From positions 5,184,501 through 5,248,500 of the forward strand of contig NZ_CP140155.1 in NCBI RefSeq assembly GCF_034479375.1: 64,000 nucleotides of DNA. The letters are read 5' to 3'. Both the position numbers and the translations under genes were made by a program. The DNA is from Rhodopseudomonas palustris (lineage in GTDB: Bacteria; Pseudomonadota; Alphaproteobacteria; Rhizobiales; Xanthobacteraceae). Position 1 is the first letter of the stretch. The number at the start of each line of letters is the position of its first letter. A model generated the notes under the pieces. It was not told where the DNA came from. It did not search any database and saw only the letters and a program-made list of their open reading frames with translations. Positions 1 to 9,254 of this stretch are shown here, piece by piece.

Positions 1-192
1 ATCGAGATGAGTAACGTCGTGCACAGTTAGGTTTGGAAAGCTCTTGTAAATTTGACTGGTGAGGGCCGCAGCATTGTCCCTCAAAGATCGGAGTGCAACG
101 CGGAGCTGCTCCACTTTTTGAGGGTGAGAAAACATTGCATCATCACCGAACAGGCATTTCCAAAGGTGCGTTCGCTCGAACGATCGTTCCAT
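1..192 (-). CDS. HD-domain protein, N-terminal fragment (runs off left edge)
   Basis: An open minus-strand frame begins with ATG at 190-192 and stays open for all 64 codons to base 1, so the rest of the gene lies outside the window. The visible protein has an amphipathic N-terminus (FERTHLWKCLFG), a helical stretch, and then the segment SFPNLTVHDVTHLD. A paired His-Asp in this setting (HDxTHxD) is typical of the first metal-binding motif of HD phosphohydrolase domains, including large HD/ATPase-like proteins of accessory regions. The frame also stays open upstream of the ATG for some codons, so the start is not certain. Base composition here is clearly richer in A and T than the housekeeping genes to the right, which fits an accessory or transferred gene. 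Family assignment is inferred from a short motif only. Confidence 0.55.
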   Translation of the reverse strand, partial: MERSFERTHLWKCLFGDDAMFSHPQKVEQLRVALRSLRDNAAALTSQIYKSFPNLTVHDVTHLD

Positions 193-728
193 GTCAATTG
201 TTTCCAAATCGAATTTAGAGAATTGGTTTTGTCGATAGACTAGGATTGACAATTAAGTAAATAGATATATATTCCTATCCATCCCGCCCCATCGAGGGGC
301 GCGTTGCCGGGACGCTGGTCGTCGCGGGGCGGGGTGTGGCGCCTGCGGGCGTGGGGCAGACGTTGCCCTGCGCCTCCGGGGAGCCGAGGGTACCGTCCGC
401 CGCTACTACGAGCGGCTGCCGCTTTCGTGGCTGGACGGGCGCAGCAGAACGCGAGGTAACTCGCGAGCTCCCTGCGTTCCCGGAAGCACGGCCCTCGGTC
501 AAAAATCGCCACGGTGGAGCGTCGAAAGGCGTTCCGCGACTCTGACGCCGGTGCGCCGGTGCCAGCGGTCGCGGCACTGACTAAACGGTTGCGCCTTTCG
601 GCGCTCCGCCTCCCTCGGCCTGAGCGCCGCCGGGAGGTCCCCTGAACCCACCACTCACGCAAATGATTTTGCGGGCAACGCCGCCGCCTGCGCGCGTGCG
701 CGTCCCGCTCAGCCGCAGGAGACGATTC
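193..728. other. Non-coding stretch, possible dispersed repeat
   Basis: No convincing gene is seen. The first 80 bases are AT-rich and the rest abruptly GC-rich (from about 285), so a boundary between sequences of different origin lies here. Open frames on both strands (for example 240-662 minus) have arginine-rich, low-complexity translations without recognisable domains. The GC-rich part could be a dispersed repeat or the remnant of an element; a self-comparison of the genome would decide. Confidence 0.4.
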
Positions 729-1046
729 ATGATTTCTCCGGACGATCCCCTGTCATGGGGCGAAGACTTCCTTGCCGCCGACGAGGCCGAGGACGACGCC
801 GAGGCGCAGTCCGACGCGGACTACGCGGTCGCGGTGGTGGCGGTGCAGCGGGCGCTCGCCGATCGCGCCGGCGCGTATGCGCGCTGCAAGCTGGGGCGCT
901 GCCGCCGCGAACGCGGCTGCCGCACCTTCGGCGATTGCGCGGTGCGGCCCTGGCGCGACCCGGCCGATGATCGATACCAGCCGGTGATCGACGCCCTCTA
1001 CGAGGAGATCAGGCGCGCGCGGCGCGTTGCGGCGTTGGATGGCTGA
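729..1046 (+). CDS. Small Cys- and Arg-rich hypothetical protein
   Basis: A 105-residue protein starting [15 protein letters not shown]. The ATG at 729 is preferred over the upstream in-frame ATG at 663 because AGGAG lies about 8 bases before it and the upstream 22 residues are arginine/proline-rich and unlike a natural N-terminus. The N-terminal third is acidic (many Asp/Glu/Ala). The middle carries four cysteines in [18 protein letters not shown], which could bind a metal, and the C-terminus is basic and helical. I do not recognise the family and assign no function. It stands alone between a non-coding stretch and a palindromic repeat. Confidence 0.55.
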   Translation: MISPDDPLSWGEDFLAADEAEDDAEAQSDADYAVAVVAVQRALADRAGAYARCKLGRCRRERGCRTFGDCAVRPWRDPADDRYQPVIDALYEEIRRARRVAALDG

Positions 1047-1111
1047 GCAGGGTTGGGCGTGCGGGCCTGGAACAGCGATGAGGATGCACGGCCGCGGCCG
1101 AGCACTCAGTC

Positions 1112-1211
1112 GTCATCCTCCGCGCATGCGGAGGATCCAGTATTCCAGAGGCTTCGCGTTCAACAACGCGCGCTCTGGGATACTGGGTCGCCCGCCTTCG
1201 CGGGCGATGAC
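1112..1211. repeat. Palindromic intergenic repeat (GTCATC...GATGAC type)
   Basis: Outer arms GTCATC (1112-1117) and GATGAC (1206-1211) enclose two short hairpins (CTCCGC/GCGGAG and GCCCGC/GCGGGC) and a long inner stem pairing GATCCAGTATTCCAGAG with CTCTGGGATACTGGGTC. The whole can fold into a branched cruciform. Two other elements with the same ends occur at 4853-4960 and 5579-5678. Such elements are common between genes in Bradyrhizobium and Rhodopseudomonas. Confidence 0.8.
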
Positions 1212-1303
1212 GGTCGAAGGCGTCGCGGGCGTCGGCGGTTGTGGTGTCGCGGGTGATGACGGCGGGTGGCGTTGCGATCGCGCGTCGTGCCATGCCCCTC
1301 ACC

Positions 1304-1356
1304 CGGAATTCACGCTGTGCGCGAATTCCGACCTCTCCCCGCAGTGCGGGGAGAGG
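1304..1356. repeat. Double hairpin of the CCTCTCCC family
   Basis: An imperfect palindrome around two GGAATTC/GAATTCC arms (about 1304-1330) is followed by a perfect 11-bp stem, CCTCTCCCCGC (1332-1342) and GCGGGGAGAGG (1346-1356), with a 3-base loop. It sits 15 bases beyond the stop codon of the minus-strand trcR gene and may act as its terminator, although no T-run follows. The same CTCTCCC...GGGAGAG motif recurs at 25770-25892 and near 60510. Confidence 0.65.
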
Positions 1357-1371
1357 TTAGGAGAGCGTCCC

Positions 1372-2079
1372 TTATTCCTCGTCTTCGTCCTCGGCCTTCT
1401 TGCCGCCGATGGTCTTGAGCTTGGCGAACACGGCGTCGAGGTTGAGGTCGTCTTCGCTGCGGCCGGAGCCGGCGGGTTCGAATTCGGCGTCCTTGCGGGT
1501 GGTCTCGGAGGCCGGCAGCAGCGTGGCGCCGCCGTATTCCTGGTCGGTCGGCTTCTCCTTGGCGGCGCGCTGCACCTCGAAATCGAGCTCGATCTGCGAG
1601 CACAGGCCGAGCGTCACCGGGTCCATCGGCGTCAGCGTCGAGGCGTTCCAATGGGTGCGGTCGCGCACGCTGGCGATCGTGGTCTTGGTGGTGCCGACCA
1701 GCCGCATGATCTGGGCGTCCTTGAGTTCCGGATGATTGCGCACCAGCCACAGGATCGCGCTCGGGCGCTCGTGGCGGCGCGACACCGGGGTGTAGCGCGG
1801 GCCCTTCTTCTTGCTGGCCTGCGGCAGCACGACCTTGCTCTCGGCGAGCTTGAGGCGGTGGTCCGGGTCCTTCTCGCCCTTCTCGATCTCGTCGCGGGTG
1901 AGCTGGCCGGTCGAGATCGGGTCCATCCCCTTGATGCCCTGGGCGGCGTCGCCGTCGGCGATCGCCTGGATCTCCAGCGGGTGCATCTTGGTGAAATCGG
2001 CGACCTGGTCGAACGACAACGCCGTGTTGTCGAGCAGCCAGACGGCGGTGGCCTTCGGCATCAGCGGTGCGTTGCTCAT
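1372..2079 (-). CDS. trcR: Cell-cycle transcriptional regulator TrcR (DUF1013 family)
   Basis: A 235-residue soluble protein. The start (ATG at 2077-2079) gives [20 protein letters not shown], and AAAGGAG lies just upstream. The N-terminal 150 residues match what I know of the alphaproteobacterial DUF1013/TrcR family: a conserved [14 protein letters not shown] helix-turn-helix-like start, then KGMDPI, the segment [11 protein letters not shown], and a second putative helix-turn-helix ([19 protein letters not shown]). The C-terminus is an acidic, low-complexity tail (KAEDEDEE). TrcR was reported as a transcription factor tied to cell-cycle regulation and RNA polymerase; that role is carried over by family. 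It is divergent from ispH with about 260 bases between. Confidence 0.8.
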   Translation of the reverse strand: MSNAPLMPKATAVWLLDNTALSFDQVADFTKMHPLEIQAIADGDAAQGIKGMDPISTGQLTRDEIEKGEKDPDHRLKLAESKVVLPQASKKKGPRYTPVSRRHERPSAILWLVRNHPELKDAQIMRLVGTTKTTIASVRDRTHWNASTLTPMDPVTLGLCSQIELDFEVQRAAKEKPTDQEYGGATLLPASETTRKDAEFEPAGSGRSEDDLNLDAVFAKLKTIGGKKAEDEDEE

Positions 2080-2337
2080 GGCAAATCTCCTTTGTCCCTT
2101 GCCCCTCTGGTTTCGGAGGCAAGGCGGGTCATCGGCGATGACGGGGAATTGCCGCATATATATGCCGTTCGGGGCTTGCCGCGCAATGGTCCTGCTAAAG
2201 TGCAGCAGCTTGACGCCTTGACAGAGCCTCAAAGCCGTCCCAATTCCTTGATCAAGACGAACCCCACGCAACGCCCCAGGGCGTTGGCCATTGCCGCCGT
2301 TCGCGGCGTGCGGGCAAGCCTCCCGGATCGCTCAAAA

Positions 2338-3303
2338 ATGCTGGCCAAACCGCCCCTGAAGATCGTCCTCTGCTCGCCGCGCGGCTTCTGCGCCGGCGTG
2401 GTGCGGGCGATCGACACCGTCGAGCGTGCGCTGGCGCTGTACGGTGCCCCGGTCTATGTCCGGCACGAGATCGTCCACAATAAATACGTCGTCGACAGCC
2501 TGCGCGCCAAGGGCGCGATTTTCGTCGAGGAACTCGGTGAGATTCCCGACACGCGGGCCCCGGTGGTGTTCTCCGCCCATGGCGTGCCGAAATCGGTACC
2601 CGAGGACGCGCTGTCGCGGAACTTCTTCTCGGTCGACGCCACCTGTCCGCTGGTCACCAAGGTGCACCGCGAGGCGGCGATCCATTTCAAGCGCGGCCGC
2701 GAGATCCTGTTGATCGGCCATTCGCACCATCCCGAGGTGGTCGGCACGCTGGGCCAGCTCCCGGCCGGCGCGGTGACGCTGATCGAGACCGCGGCCGACG
2801 CCGCGAGCTTCACCCCGAAGAATCCGGACAATCTGGCGTTCGTCACCCAGACCACGCTGTCGATCGACGACACCGCCGGCATCGTGGCGATCCTGCGCCA
2901 GCGCTTCCCGAACATCTCCGGGCCGCACAAGGAAGACATCTGCTACGCCACCACCAACCGCCAGGCGGCGGTGAAGAAGGTGGCGCCGGTGGTCGACGCG
3001 ATGATTGTGGTCGGCGCGCCGAATTCGTCGAATTCGCAGCGGCTGCGCGAAGTCGCCGAGCGCGAGGGCTGCCGGGTGTCGGTGCTGGCGCAGCGCGCCG
3101 CCGACATCGACTGGTCGCAGTTCGAGGGCATCACCAGCCTCGGCCTCACCGCCGGGGCCTCCGCCCCGGAGGTGATCGTCGAGGAGATCATGGGCGCCTT
3201 CGCCGAGCGCTTCGAGCTCAGCGTCGAGACCGTCTCGGCCGCGGAAGAGAACGAGTTCTTCCCGCTGCCGCGCGTGCTGCGCCCGGACGCCGCCGCCGAA
3301 TAG
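2338..3303 (+). CDS. ispH: 4-hydroxy-3-methylbut-2-enyl diphosphate reductase
   Basis: The last enzyme of the MEP isoprenoid pathway, reducing HMBPP to IPP and DMAPP at a [4Fe-4S] cluster; in a phototroph it feeds carotenoid, bacteriochlorophyll and quinone synthesis. The 321-residue protein has the three cluster cysteines: C18 in PRGFCAGV, C103 in [11 protein letters not shown] and C202 in [11 protein letters not shown]. The substrate-binding histidines ([21 protein letters not shown]) and the SNSxRL motif (SSNSQRL) are also present. The frame is open far upstream, but the family length and [14 protein letters not shown] start favour the ATG at 2338. It is followed after 98 bases by thrB and rnhA on the same strand. 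Confidence 0.97.
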   Translation: MLAKPPLKIVLCSPRGFCAGVVRAIDTVERALALYGAPVYVRHEIVHNKYVVDSLRAKGAIFVEELGEIPDTRAPVVFSAHGVPKSVPEDALSRNFFSVDATCPLVTKVHREAAIHFKRGREILLIGHSHHPEVVGTLGQLPAGAVTLIETAADAASFTPKNPDNLAFVTQTTLSIDDTAGIVAILRQRFPNISGPHKEDICYATTNRQAAVKKVAPVVDAMIVVGAPNSSNSQRLREVAEREGCRVSVLAQRAADIDWSQFEGITSLGLTAGASAPEVIVEEIMGAFAERFELSVETVSAAEENEFFPLPRVLRPDAAAE

Positions 3304-3401
3304 CGGTGGGGAAGGGGCCGGCCCCGGGGGGCCGCCCTTTCATTGCCGGGCGCGCTGGTCTAGGAAGCCGCCATCACTCCTCACCACCCGGGACGCCCCC
3401 C

Positions 3402-4382
3402 ATGGCGGTCTACACCGACGTCGCCGCCGACGACCTCGCGGATTTCCTCAGAGCCTACGAGATCGGCGATCTGTTGTCCTACAAGGGCATCGCCGAAGGC
3501 GTCGAGAATACCAACTTCCTGCTGCACACCACGCGCGGCAGCTTCATTCTCACGCTGTACGAGAAGCGCGTCGCGTCCGGGGATCTGCCGTATTTCCTGG
3601 CGCTGATGGCGCATCTCGCCGCGCGCGGCGTCAGTTGCCCGCAGCCCGAGAAGACCCGCGACGGCGAGATCTGCGGCGCGTTGTCCGGCCGCCCGGCGGT
3701 GATCATCAATTTCCTCGAAGGCGTCTGGCCGCGCCGTCCCAGCGCGGTGCATTGCGCCGGCGTCGGAGAGGCGCTGGCGAAAATGCACCTCGCCGGCCTC
3801 GATTTTCCGTACACCCGCGCCAATCCGCTGTCGGTCGGCGGCTGGCGTCCGCTGTTCGAGATCGCCGCGCCGCGCGCCGACGAGATCCAGCCCGGCCTGC
3901 GCGATTTCATCGCCGCCGAGCTCGATCACCTCGAGGGCCGCTGGCCGCGGCATCTGCCGACCGGCGTGATCCACGCCGATCTGTTTCCGGACAACGTCTT
4001 CTTCATCGGCGACCAATTGTCGGGGCTGATCGACTTCCCGTTTTCCTGCAACGACATCCTCGCCTACGACGTGGCGATCTGCCTGAACGCCTGGTGCTTC
4101 GAGCCGGACCACGCCTTCAACGTCACCAAGGCGCGGGCGCTGCTCGCCGCCTATCAGCGCGCGCGTCCGCTGAGCGAGGCCGAGCAGGCGGCGCTGCCGC
4201 TGCTGGCGCGCGGCGCGGCGCTGCGCTTCCTGCTGACCCGGCTGGTCGATTTCCTCGACGTGCCGGAAGGCGCGCTGGTGCGTCCGAAGGATCCGCTGGA
4301 ATATTTCCGCAAGCTGCGCTTCCAGCAAAATGTCGCCAGCATTCGCGACTATGGTGTCGAAGCTGCGGGAGCGGTGGCGTGA
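3402..4382 (+). CDS. thrB: Homoserine kinase, ThrB (APH-fold type)
   Basis: Phosphorylates homoserine for threonine synthesis. This is the aminoglycoside-phosphotransferase-fold version found in alphaproteobacteria, not the GHMP-kinase version of enterics. The 326-residue protein has the Brenner motif HADLFPDN (H191-N198) with catalytic D193, and LIDFPFS with the Mg-binding D211. The N-terminus [16 protein letters not shown] is typical of the family, and this ATG was chosen over an upstream extension. Its stop overlaps the GTG start of rnhA (GTGA at 4379-4382), so the two are translationally coupled. Confidence 0.95.
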   Translation: MAVYTDVAADDLADFLRAYEIGDLLSYKGIAEGVENTNFLLHTTRGSFILTLYEKRVASGDLPYFLALMAHLAARGVSCPQPEKTRDGEICGALSGRPAVIINFLEGVWPRRPSAVHCAGVGEALAKMHLAGLDFPYTRANPLSVGGWRPLFEIAAPRADEIQPGLRDFIAAELDHLEGRWPRHLPTGVIHADLFPDNVFFIGDQLSGLIDFPFSCNDILAYDVAICLNAWCFEPDHAFNVTKARALLAAYQRARPLSEAEQAALPLLARGAALRFLLTRLVDFLDVPEGALVRPKDPLEYFRKLRFQQNVASIRDYGVEAAGAVA

Positions 4383-4846
4383 GCGGGCCGGAGACGAGGC
4401 CGGTGATCATCCACACCGACGGCGCCTGTTCGGGCAACCCCGGCCCCGGGGGGTGGGGGGCGATCCTGAAATTCGGCGACACCGAAAAAGAACTCAAAGG
4501 CGGCGAAGCCCACACCACCAACAACCGGATGGAGCTGCTGGCGGCGATCTCGGCGCTGGAAGCGCTGACGCGGCCGTGCACGGTCGATCTCTACACCGAC
4601 AGTCAGTACGTGAAGAACGGCATCGGCAGCTGGATTCACAACTGGAAGCGCAACGGCTGGAAGACCGCCGACAAGAAGCCGGTGAAGAACGTCGACCTGT
4701 GGCAGCGCCTCGACGCCGCGCTGAAGAGCCATCAGGTGCGCTGGCACTGGGTCAAAGGCCACGCAGGCCACGACGAAAACGAACGCGCCGATCAACTCGC
4801 GCGCGACGGGCTGACAGAGAACAGGCTCAAGACACGAGTGAAGTAA
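4379..4846 (+). CDS. rnhA: Ribonuclease HI
   Basis: Cleaves the RNA strand of RNA-DNA hybrids (R-loops, Okazaki primers). The 155-residue protein carries the whole catalytic set: D14 ([15 protein letters not shown]), E52 (NNRMELLA), D74 (LYTDSQYV) and D138 (ENERADQLA), plus the flexible-loop H128 (VKGHAGH). The basic handle region ([20 protein letters not shown]) of E. coli-type enzymes is present. The start is GTG at 4379, overlapping the thrB stop by four bases. Pairing of thrB with rnhA is common in this bacterial group. Confidence 0.97.
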   Translation: MSGPETRPVIIHTDGACSGNPGPGGWGAILKFGDTEKELKGGEAHTTNNRMELLAAISALEALTRPCTVDLYTDSQYVKNGIGSWIHNWKRNGWKTADKKPVKNVDLWQRLDAALKSHQVRWHWVKGHAGHDENERADQLARDGLTENRLKTRVK

Positions 4847-4852
4847 GGTGCC

Positions 4853-4960
4853 GTCATCCTGAGGTGCGAGCCCGAAGGGTGAGCCTCGAAGGATGCGGAA
4901 ACGGGTGCAAGCGGCCCATCCTTCGAGGCGCGCGCAACAGCGCGCGCACCTCAGGATGAC
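4853..4960. repeat. Palindromic intergenic repeat (GTCATCCTGAGG...CCTCAGGATGAC)
   Basis: Perfect outer arms GTCATCCTGAGGTGCG and its complement, ending at 4960, enclose a second stem (CCTCGAAGGATG/CATCCTTCGAGG) and a short GC-rich inner hairpin. The element lies 6 bases after the rnhA stop and 9 bases before the end of the converging peroxiredoxin gene, so it fills the convergent gap and may help transcription end on both sides. Confidence 0.85.
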
Positions 4961-4969
4961 TAGTCGGAG

Positions 4970-5455
4970 TTACAGCTGCCCCAGCAGCGTATCGCCGCCC
5001 GAGACTTCGACCTTGCCGGGATTTGGCTCGAGGTTGAGGGTCTTCACCACGCCGTCGTCGATCAGCATCGAATAGCGCAGCGAGCGCAGGCCCAATCCGA
5101 AGCCGGAGCCGTCCATTTCCATACCGATCGCCTTGGTGAATTCCGCGTTGCCGTCGGCGAGGAAGATCGCCTCGTCGCGCTGGTCGGTGTCGCGCTTCCA
5201 GGCGCTCATCACGAAGGCGTCGTTGACCGAGACGATCGCGATGGTGTCGACGCCCTTGTCCTTGATCGCATAGGCGTTGAGGAAGATGCTCGGCAGATGC
5301 ATCTTGTGGCAGGTGCCGGTGTAAGCGCCGGGAACGGCGAACAGCGCGATCTTCTTGCCCTTGAAGACGTCGTCGGTGGTTTTGCTCTGAACGCCGTCCG
5401 CGGTCATGACGCGGAACGTGGCCTCGGGCAAACGGTCGCCAACCTTGATGGTCAT
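4970..5455 (-). CDS. Peroxiredoxin of the Prx5/AhpC-TSA family
   Basis: A 161-residue thiol peroxidase that reduces hydrogen and alkyl peroxides, usually with glutaredoxin or glutathione. The peroxidatic cysteine is C49 in VPGAYTGTCHKMHLPS, matching the family's PGAFTPTC motif with Gly in place of Pro before the Thr. The active-site arginine lies in LGLRSLRYSMLIDDG. The start at 5455 gives the standard MTIKVGDRLPEATF N-terminus and drops 30 unlikely residues. It is the only gene on its transcript, between two palindromic repeats. Confidence 0.93.
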   Translation of the reverse strand: MTIKVGDRLPEATFRVMTADGVQSKTTDDVFKGKKIALFAVPGAYTGTCHKMHLPSIFLNAYAIKDKGVDTIAIVSVNDAFVMSAWKRDTDQRDEAIFLADGNAEFTKAIGMEMDGSGFGLGLRSLRYSMLIDDGVVKTLNLEPNPGKVEVSGGDTLLGQL

Positions 5456-5578
5456 CTGCAGTCTCTCCCTGAAAAGGTGTTCGGTTCTAGCTTGCGGGCG
5501 GCGCACTGACAATCTGGCGCGGCGGCGAAGGCCGACGCAGATCACCTCACGCCTGCGTTATTGAAGAGACGTGCCCGC

Positions 5579-5678
5579 GTCATTCCGGGGCGCTCGCGCA
5601 GCGAGCGAACCCGGAATCTGAAATGGGCACCAATCACTTCGAGATTCCGGGTTCGCGCTGCGCGCGCCCCGGAATGAC
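5579..5678. repeat. Palindromic intergenic repeat (GTCATTCCGGGG...CCCCGGAATGAC)
   Basis: Outer arms GTCATTCCGGGGCG and CGCCCCGGAATGAC enclose the inner stem AACCCGGAATCT/AGATTCCGGGTT and small CGCTCGCG-type hairpins. It lies between the start of the peroxiredoxin gene and the end of fadD, both on the minus strand, and so could end fadD transcription. Confidence 0.85.
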
Positions 5679-5704
5679 TGTGAACGGAGAAGAGCAGCTC
5701 GGCT

Positions 5705-7393
5705 TTACGCCGCCGCCTGGTTCTTCTTCTCGTCGCGCAGTTCGCGGCGGAGGATCTTGCCGACATTGGTCTTCGGCAGCGTGGTGCGGAATTCGATCTG
5801 CCGCGGCACCTTGTAGTTGGTGAGCTGGGTGTGACAGAACTTGATGACGTCCTCGGCGGTGAGGTCGGGGTCCTTCTTGACGATGAACGCCTTGACCGCC
5901 TCGCTGGTGCGTTTGTCGGGCACGCCGATCACGGCGCATTCCAATACGCCGGGATGGCTGGCGATCACTTCCTCGACTTCGTTCGGGTAGACGTTGAAGC
6001 CGGACACCAGGATCATGTCCTTCTTGCGGTCGACGATCTTGGTGAAACCGTCCTCGGTCATCACCCCGACGTCGCCGGTGCGGAAATATCCGTCGGCGGT
6101 CATCACCAGCGCGGTTTCGTCCGGCCGGTTCCAGTAGCCGCTCATCACCTGCGGTCCCATGGCGCAGATTTCGCCGGGGGTGCCGAACGGCACTTCCTTG
6201 CCCTCGTCGTCGCGGATCGACAGATAGGTCGACGGCACCGGCACGCCGATCGTGCCGTTGAACTCGGTGACGGTCGCGGGGTTGCAGGTCAGCACCGGCG
6301 CGGTCTCCGACAGGCCGTAGCCTTCGGCGATCGGGCAGCCGGTCGTCTTCAGCCAGGATTCGGCGACGGGCCGCTGCACCGCCATGCCGCCTCCGTTGGA
6401 GATCTTCAGCTTGGAGAAGTCGACCTTGTCGAAGCCGGGCGAATGCAGCAGGCCGTTGTACAGCGTGTTGACCGCCGGGAAGCTGTTGACCTGATACTTC
6501 ATCAGTTCCTTGATGAAGCCCGGCATGTCGCGCGGATTGGGAATCAGCAGATTGACGCCGCCGGCGCGCACGCCGAGCAGGTAGCAGGCGGTCAGCGCGA
6601 AGATGTGGTACAGCGGCAGCGCGCAGACGATGAACAACTGATCGACATGCGGCGGCTTCGCCAGCGCCGGCTGCAGCCAGGCGTCGTTCTGCAGCACGTT
6701 GGCGACGACGTTGCGATGGAGCAGCGTCGCGCCCTTGGAAACGCCGGTGGTGCCGCCGGTGTATTGCAGGAAGGCGACATCGTCGGGGCCGAGCGCCGGT
6801 TTGCTGAGCTTCAGGCTACGGCCCGCCGCGACCGCCTCGTTGTACGGGATCGCGCCGGGCAGCGAAAAGGCCGGCACCATCTTCTTGATCTTGCGCACCA
6901 CCAGATTGACGATCACGCCCTTGAAACCGAGCATGTCGCCCATGGTGGCGACGATGACGTGCTTGACGGAGGTCCGGGCGAGTACCTGTTCGACGGTGCT
7001 GGCGAAGTTCTCCAGCACGATGATTGCTTCGGCGCCGGAGTCCTTGAGCTGATGCTCGAGCTCGCGCGGCGTGTACAGCGGGTTGACGTTGACGACGGCG
7101 AAGCCGGCGCGCAGCACCGCCGCGATCGCGACCGGATATTGCAGCACGTTCGGCATCATCAGGGCGACGCGGGCGCCCTTTTGCAGACCCTTGCCCTGCA
7201 GATAGGCGCCGAGCGCGGCCGACATCTCGTCGAGCTCGCGATAGGTGATCGCCTTGTCCATGCAGATGAACGCCTTGCGATCGCCGAAATCCCTGAAGCT
7301 CTCCTCGAGCAGCTGGACCAGCGACGTGTATTGCGTCATGTCGATGTCCGCCGGCACGCCCGGCGGGTAGTGCTTGAGCCAGATCCGCTCCAT
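5705..7393 (-). CDS. fadD: Long-chain fatty acid-CoA ligase
   Basis: Activates fatty acids to acyl-CoA through an acyl-adenylate. The 562-residue protein starts MERIWLKHYPPGVPADID, the usual FadD N-terminus. It has the ATP-binding motif YTGGTTGVSKGA (residues 211-222), the EGYGLSETAP core motif, GYFRTGDVG with the ribose-binding Asp, and the FACS signature DRKKDMILVSGFNVYPNEVE. The catalytic C-terminal lysine lies in LTNYKVPRQIEF or LPKTNVGKILRREL. No membrane segment is needed; the enzyme works at the inner membrane surface. Substrate chain length cannot be read from the sequence. It is a single gene. Confidence 0.93.
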   Translation of the reverse strand: MERIWLKHYPPGVPADIDMTQYTSLVQLLEESFRDFGDRKAFICMDKAITYRELDEMSAALGAYLQGKGLQKGARVALMMPNVLQYPVAIAAVLRAGFAVVNVNPLYTPRELEHQLKDSGAEAIIVLENFASTVEQVLARTSVKHVIVATMGDMLGFKGVIVNLVVRKIKKMVPAFSLPGAIPYNEAVAAGRSLKLSKPALGPDDVAFLQYTGGTTGVSKGATLLHRNVVANVLQNDAWLQPALAKPPHVDQLFIVCALPLYHIFALTACYLLGVRAGGVNLLIPNPRDMPGFIKELMKYQVNSFPAVNTLYNGLLHSPGFDKVDFSKLKISNGGGMAVQRPVAESWLKTTGCPIAEGYGLSETAPVLTCNPATVTEFNGTIGVPVPSTYLSIRDDEGKEVPFGTPGEICAMGPQVMSGYWNRPDETALVMTADGYFRTGDVGVMTEDGFTKIVDRKKDMILVSGFNVYPNEVEEVIASHPGVLECAVIGVPDKRTSEAVKAFIVKKDPDLTAEDVIKFCHTQLTNYKVPRQIEFRTTLPKTNVGKILRRELRDEKKNQAAA

Positions 7394-7616
7394 GGTCTTT
7401 TCCTCACATCGCCGGGAGCGCGTCGCTCCGCGTTATTGATTGTCGCACATCGCCCTGGTTCGGCGAATTGGCCGAAAGGTGCGGCAATTCAATCGTGTTG
7501 ATTGCCGGTCGAGTATTGGGCGAAGCCGCGGCCGAACGCAAGCTGACGGGCCGCCGCACGCAGCCGTTGCACGGTCGGGGTTAATACGGGTAGTCGACGC
7601 GACGGACCGGGCTCCG

Positions 7617-9086
7617 TCAGGTGCCGGGCTTGGCCTCGCCGCTCGCGCTTTTCGGCCCGGGGCTGGCGGCGGCCGCCTTGGGCTTCGCAGTTGCGGCCGG
7701 CCTGTCAGTTGCGGCCGGCGTTCCGGGCTTACCGGCAGGCTTGGTTGTGGCCTGCTTGGCTGAGGCGGGTTTGGCGGCAGCAGGCTTGGCGGTAACAGGA
7801 TTGGCGGCAGCAGGCTTGGCGTTAGCAGGCTTGGGCTTGCTGGTATCGATCGTTACCGTCGTCCGGCCATTCTGCTTCTCCCCGGCGGCGGCTTCCTTGG
7901 GGGCGTCTTTCCGCTTCGCGCTCTTCTTACTGGCGGTCGTCTTCTTGCCGGCGGCTGCCTGGCGCTCGGCGTCTCTGGCAGCGGCGGCGATCAGGTCTGC
8001 GCCGGTCCGGGTCGGCCCGGTGTAAACCTGGACCGGTTCGGTCGGGGCGGGCGCGGCGGCGATCATGTCGACCGGGCGCAGCGCGGGCGGCGAAAACATC
8101 GACAGCACCGTGTCGCCATTGGCGATGACGCTGGCGACCTGTTCGTCCTCGTCACTGGCCGGCCGCTTGCGCTTGGGGCCGCACATCTCGTCGCGAAGGT
8201 TCGGCGGGGTGGCGTCGATCGGGGCGAGGTTGTCGACGGTGCCGAGCGACGGCGTCAGCCATGCCAGCGTGTTGGCCGAGAAGCCGCGCTCGAGCAGTTG
8301 CGCCGCCTTGACGGCGCGGTCCTGTCCGGAATTGGCGCCGAGCACCACCGCAATCAGGCGCCGCCCGTTGCGGGTGGCGCTGGCCACCAGATTGTAGCCC
8401 GAGGCGCAGATGAAGCCGGTCTTGAAGCCGTCGGCGCCGGGATAGCGGCCGATCAGCTTGTTGAAATTGTGGGTCACCCGCTTGCCGAATCGGATCGCCG
8501 GGATATGTACGAAGTACTCGTATTCCGGCAGGTCGCGCAACATCGCGCGCGCCAGGATCGCCAGGTCGCGCGCCGAGGTGACCTGGCCCTCGGCCGGAAG
8601 TCCGTTCGGATTGACGTAGTGGGTCTGCGTCATGCCGAGCCGTTGGGCGGTCGCGTTCATCATCTCCGAGAAGCCGTCGACCGAACCGCCGACGCCCTCG
8701 GCCAGCACCACGGCGATGTCGTTGGCCGACTTCACCATCATCATCTTTAGGGCATTGTCGACGGTGATCTGTGTACCGGGGGCGAAGCCCATCTTGGACG
8801 GCGACTGCGCTGCGGCGACCGGCGACACGGTCAGCAGCGAGTCGAGCGTCAGCCGGCCTTCCTTCACTGCCTTCAGCGTGACGTAGGCCGTCATGATCTT
8901 GGTGACCGAAGCGGGATACCACGGATAGGTGGCGTTCTCCGCCTGCAGCACCTTGCCGGTATCGGCCTCGACCAGCAGCAGTGCTTCCGCCGAGGCGATC
9001 CGCGGCAGAGCCGTCAGCATCAGCAGGGCGGTGAGGGTGATCCAGAACAGCGAAGGGCTGCGAGGCTGCGCGGTGAAAAATTGCAC
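7617..9086 (-). CDS. D-alanyl-D-alanine carboxypeptidase (PBP5/6 type) with Ala/Lys-rich tail
   Basis: Trims the terminal D-Ala of peptidoglycan stem peptides in the periplasm. The 489-residue protein has a signal peptide (hydrophobic residues about 14-30, cut near ASA-EA). All three active-site motifs are present: S60-V-T-K63, S120-A-N122 and K222-T-G. The catalytic domain ends near residue 300. The remaining 190 residues are low complexity: first Pro/Thr-rich, then Ala/Lys/Pro-rich with repeated AKPAA-like units. This tail replaces the amphipathic membrane-anchoring helix of E. coli PBP5 and may bind the wall or outer membrane electrostatically (inference). Confidence 0.9.
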   Translation of the reverse strand: MQFFTAQPRSPSLFWITLTALLMLTALPRIASAEALLLVEADTGKVLQAENATYPWYPASVTKIMTAYVTLKAVKEGRLTLDSLLTVSPVAAAQSPSKMGFAPGTQITVDNALKMMMVKSANDIAVVLAEGVGGSVDGFSEMMNATAQRLGMTQTHYVNPNGLPAEGQVTSARDLAILARAMLRDLPEYEYFVHIPAIRFGKRVTHNFNKLIGRYPGADGFKTGFICASGYNLVASATRNGRRLIAVVLGANSGQDRAVKAAQLLERGFSANTLAWLTPSLGTVDNLAPIDATPPNLRDEMCGPKRKRPASDEDEQVASVIANGDTVLSMFSPPALRPVDMIAAAPAPTEPVQVYTGPTRTGADLIAAAARDAERQAAAGKKTTASKKSAKRKDAPKEAAAGEKQNGRTTVTIDTSKPKPANAKPAAANPVTAKPAAAKPASAKQATTKPAGKPGTPAATDRPAATAKPKAAAASPGPKSASGEAKPGT

Positions 9087-9254
9087 GATCCGATTCCGGT
9101 CCTTTGAGATCCGTCCGGTGCGGACGAGGTCTTTACGGGTTGACGTTCGGGTTCAGGCGTTGGCCCAGCAGACCCGACCCTATACCGGCTTGGGCTCGTC
9201 GAATAGAGCGCGCATGGGTATTCGGTGAGGAAAGGGGCCGAAATTCGACCGTGC

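Noticed and set aside
240..662. A 140-codon minus-strand frame
   Set aside because: Arg/Ala/Gly-rich translation, no ribosome site, no domain; treated as non-coding.
1027..2337. N-terminal extension of ispH by 437 residues
   Set aside because: The extension is antisense to trcR and unlike any IspH; the family start lies at 2338.
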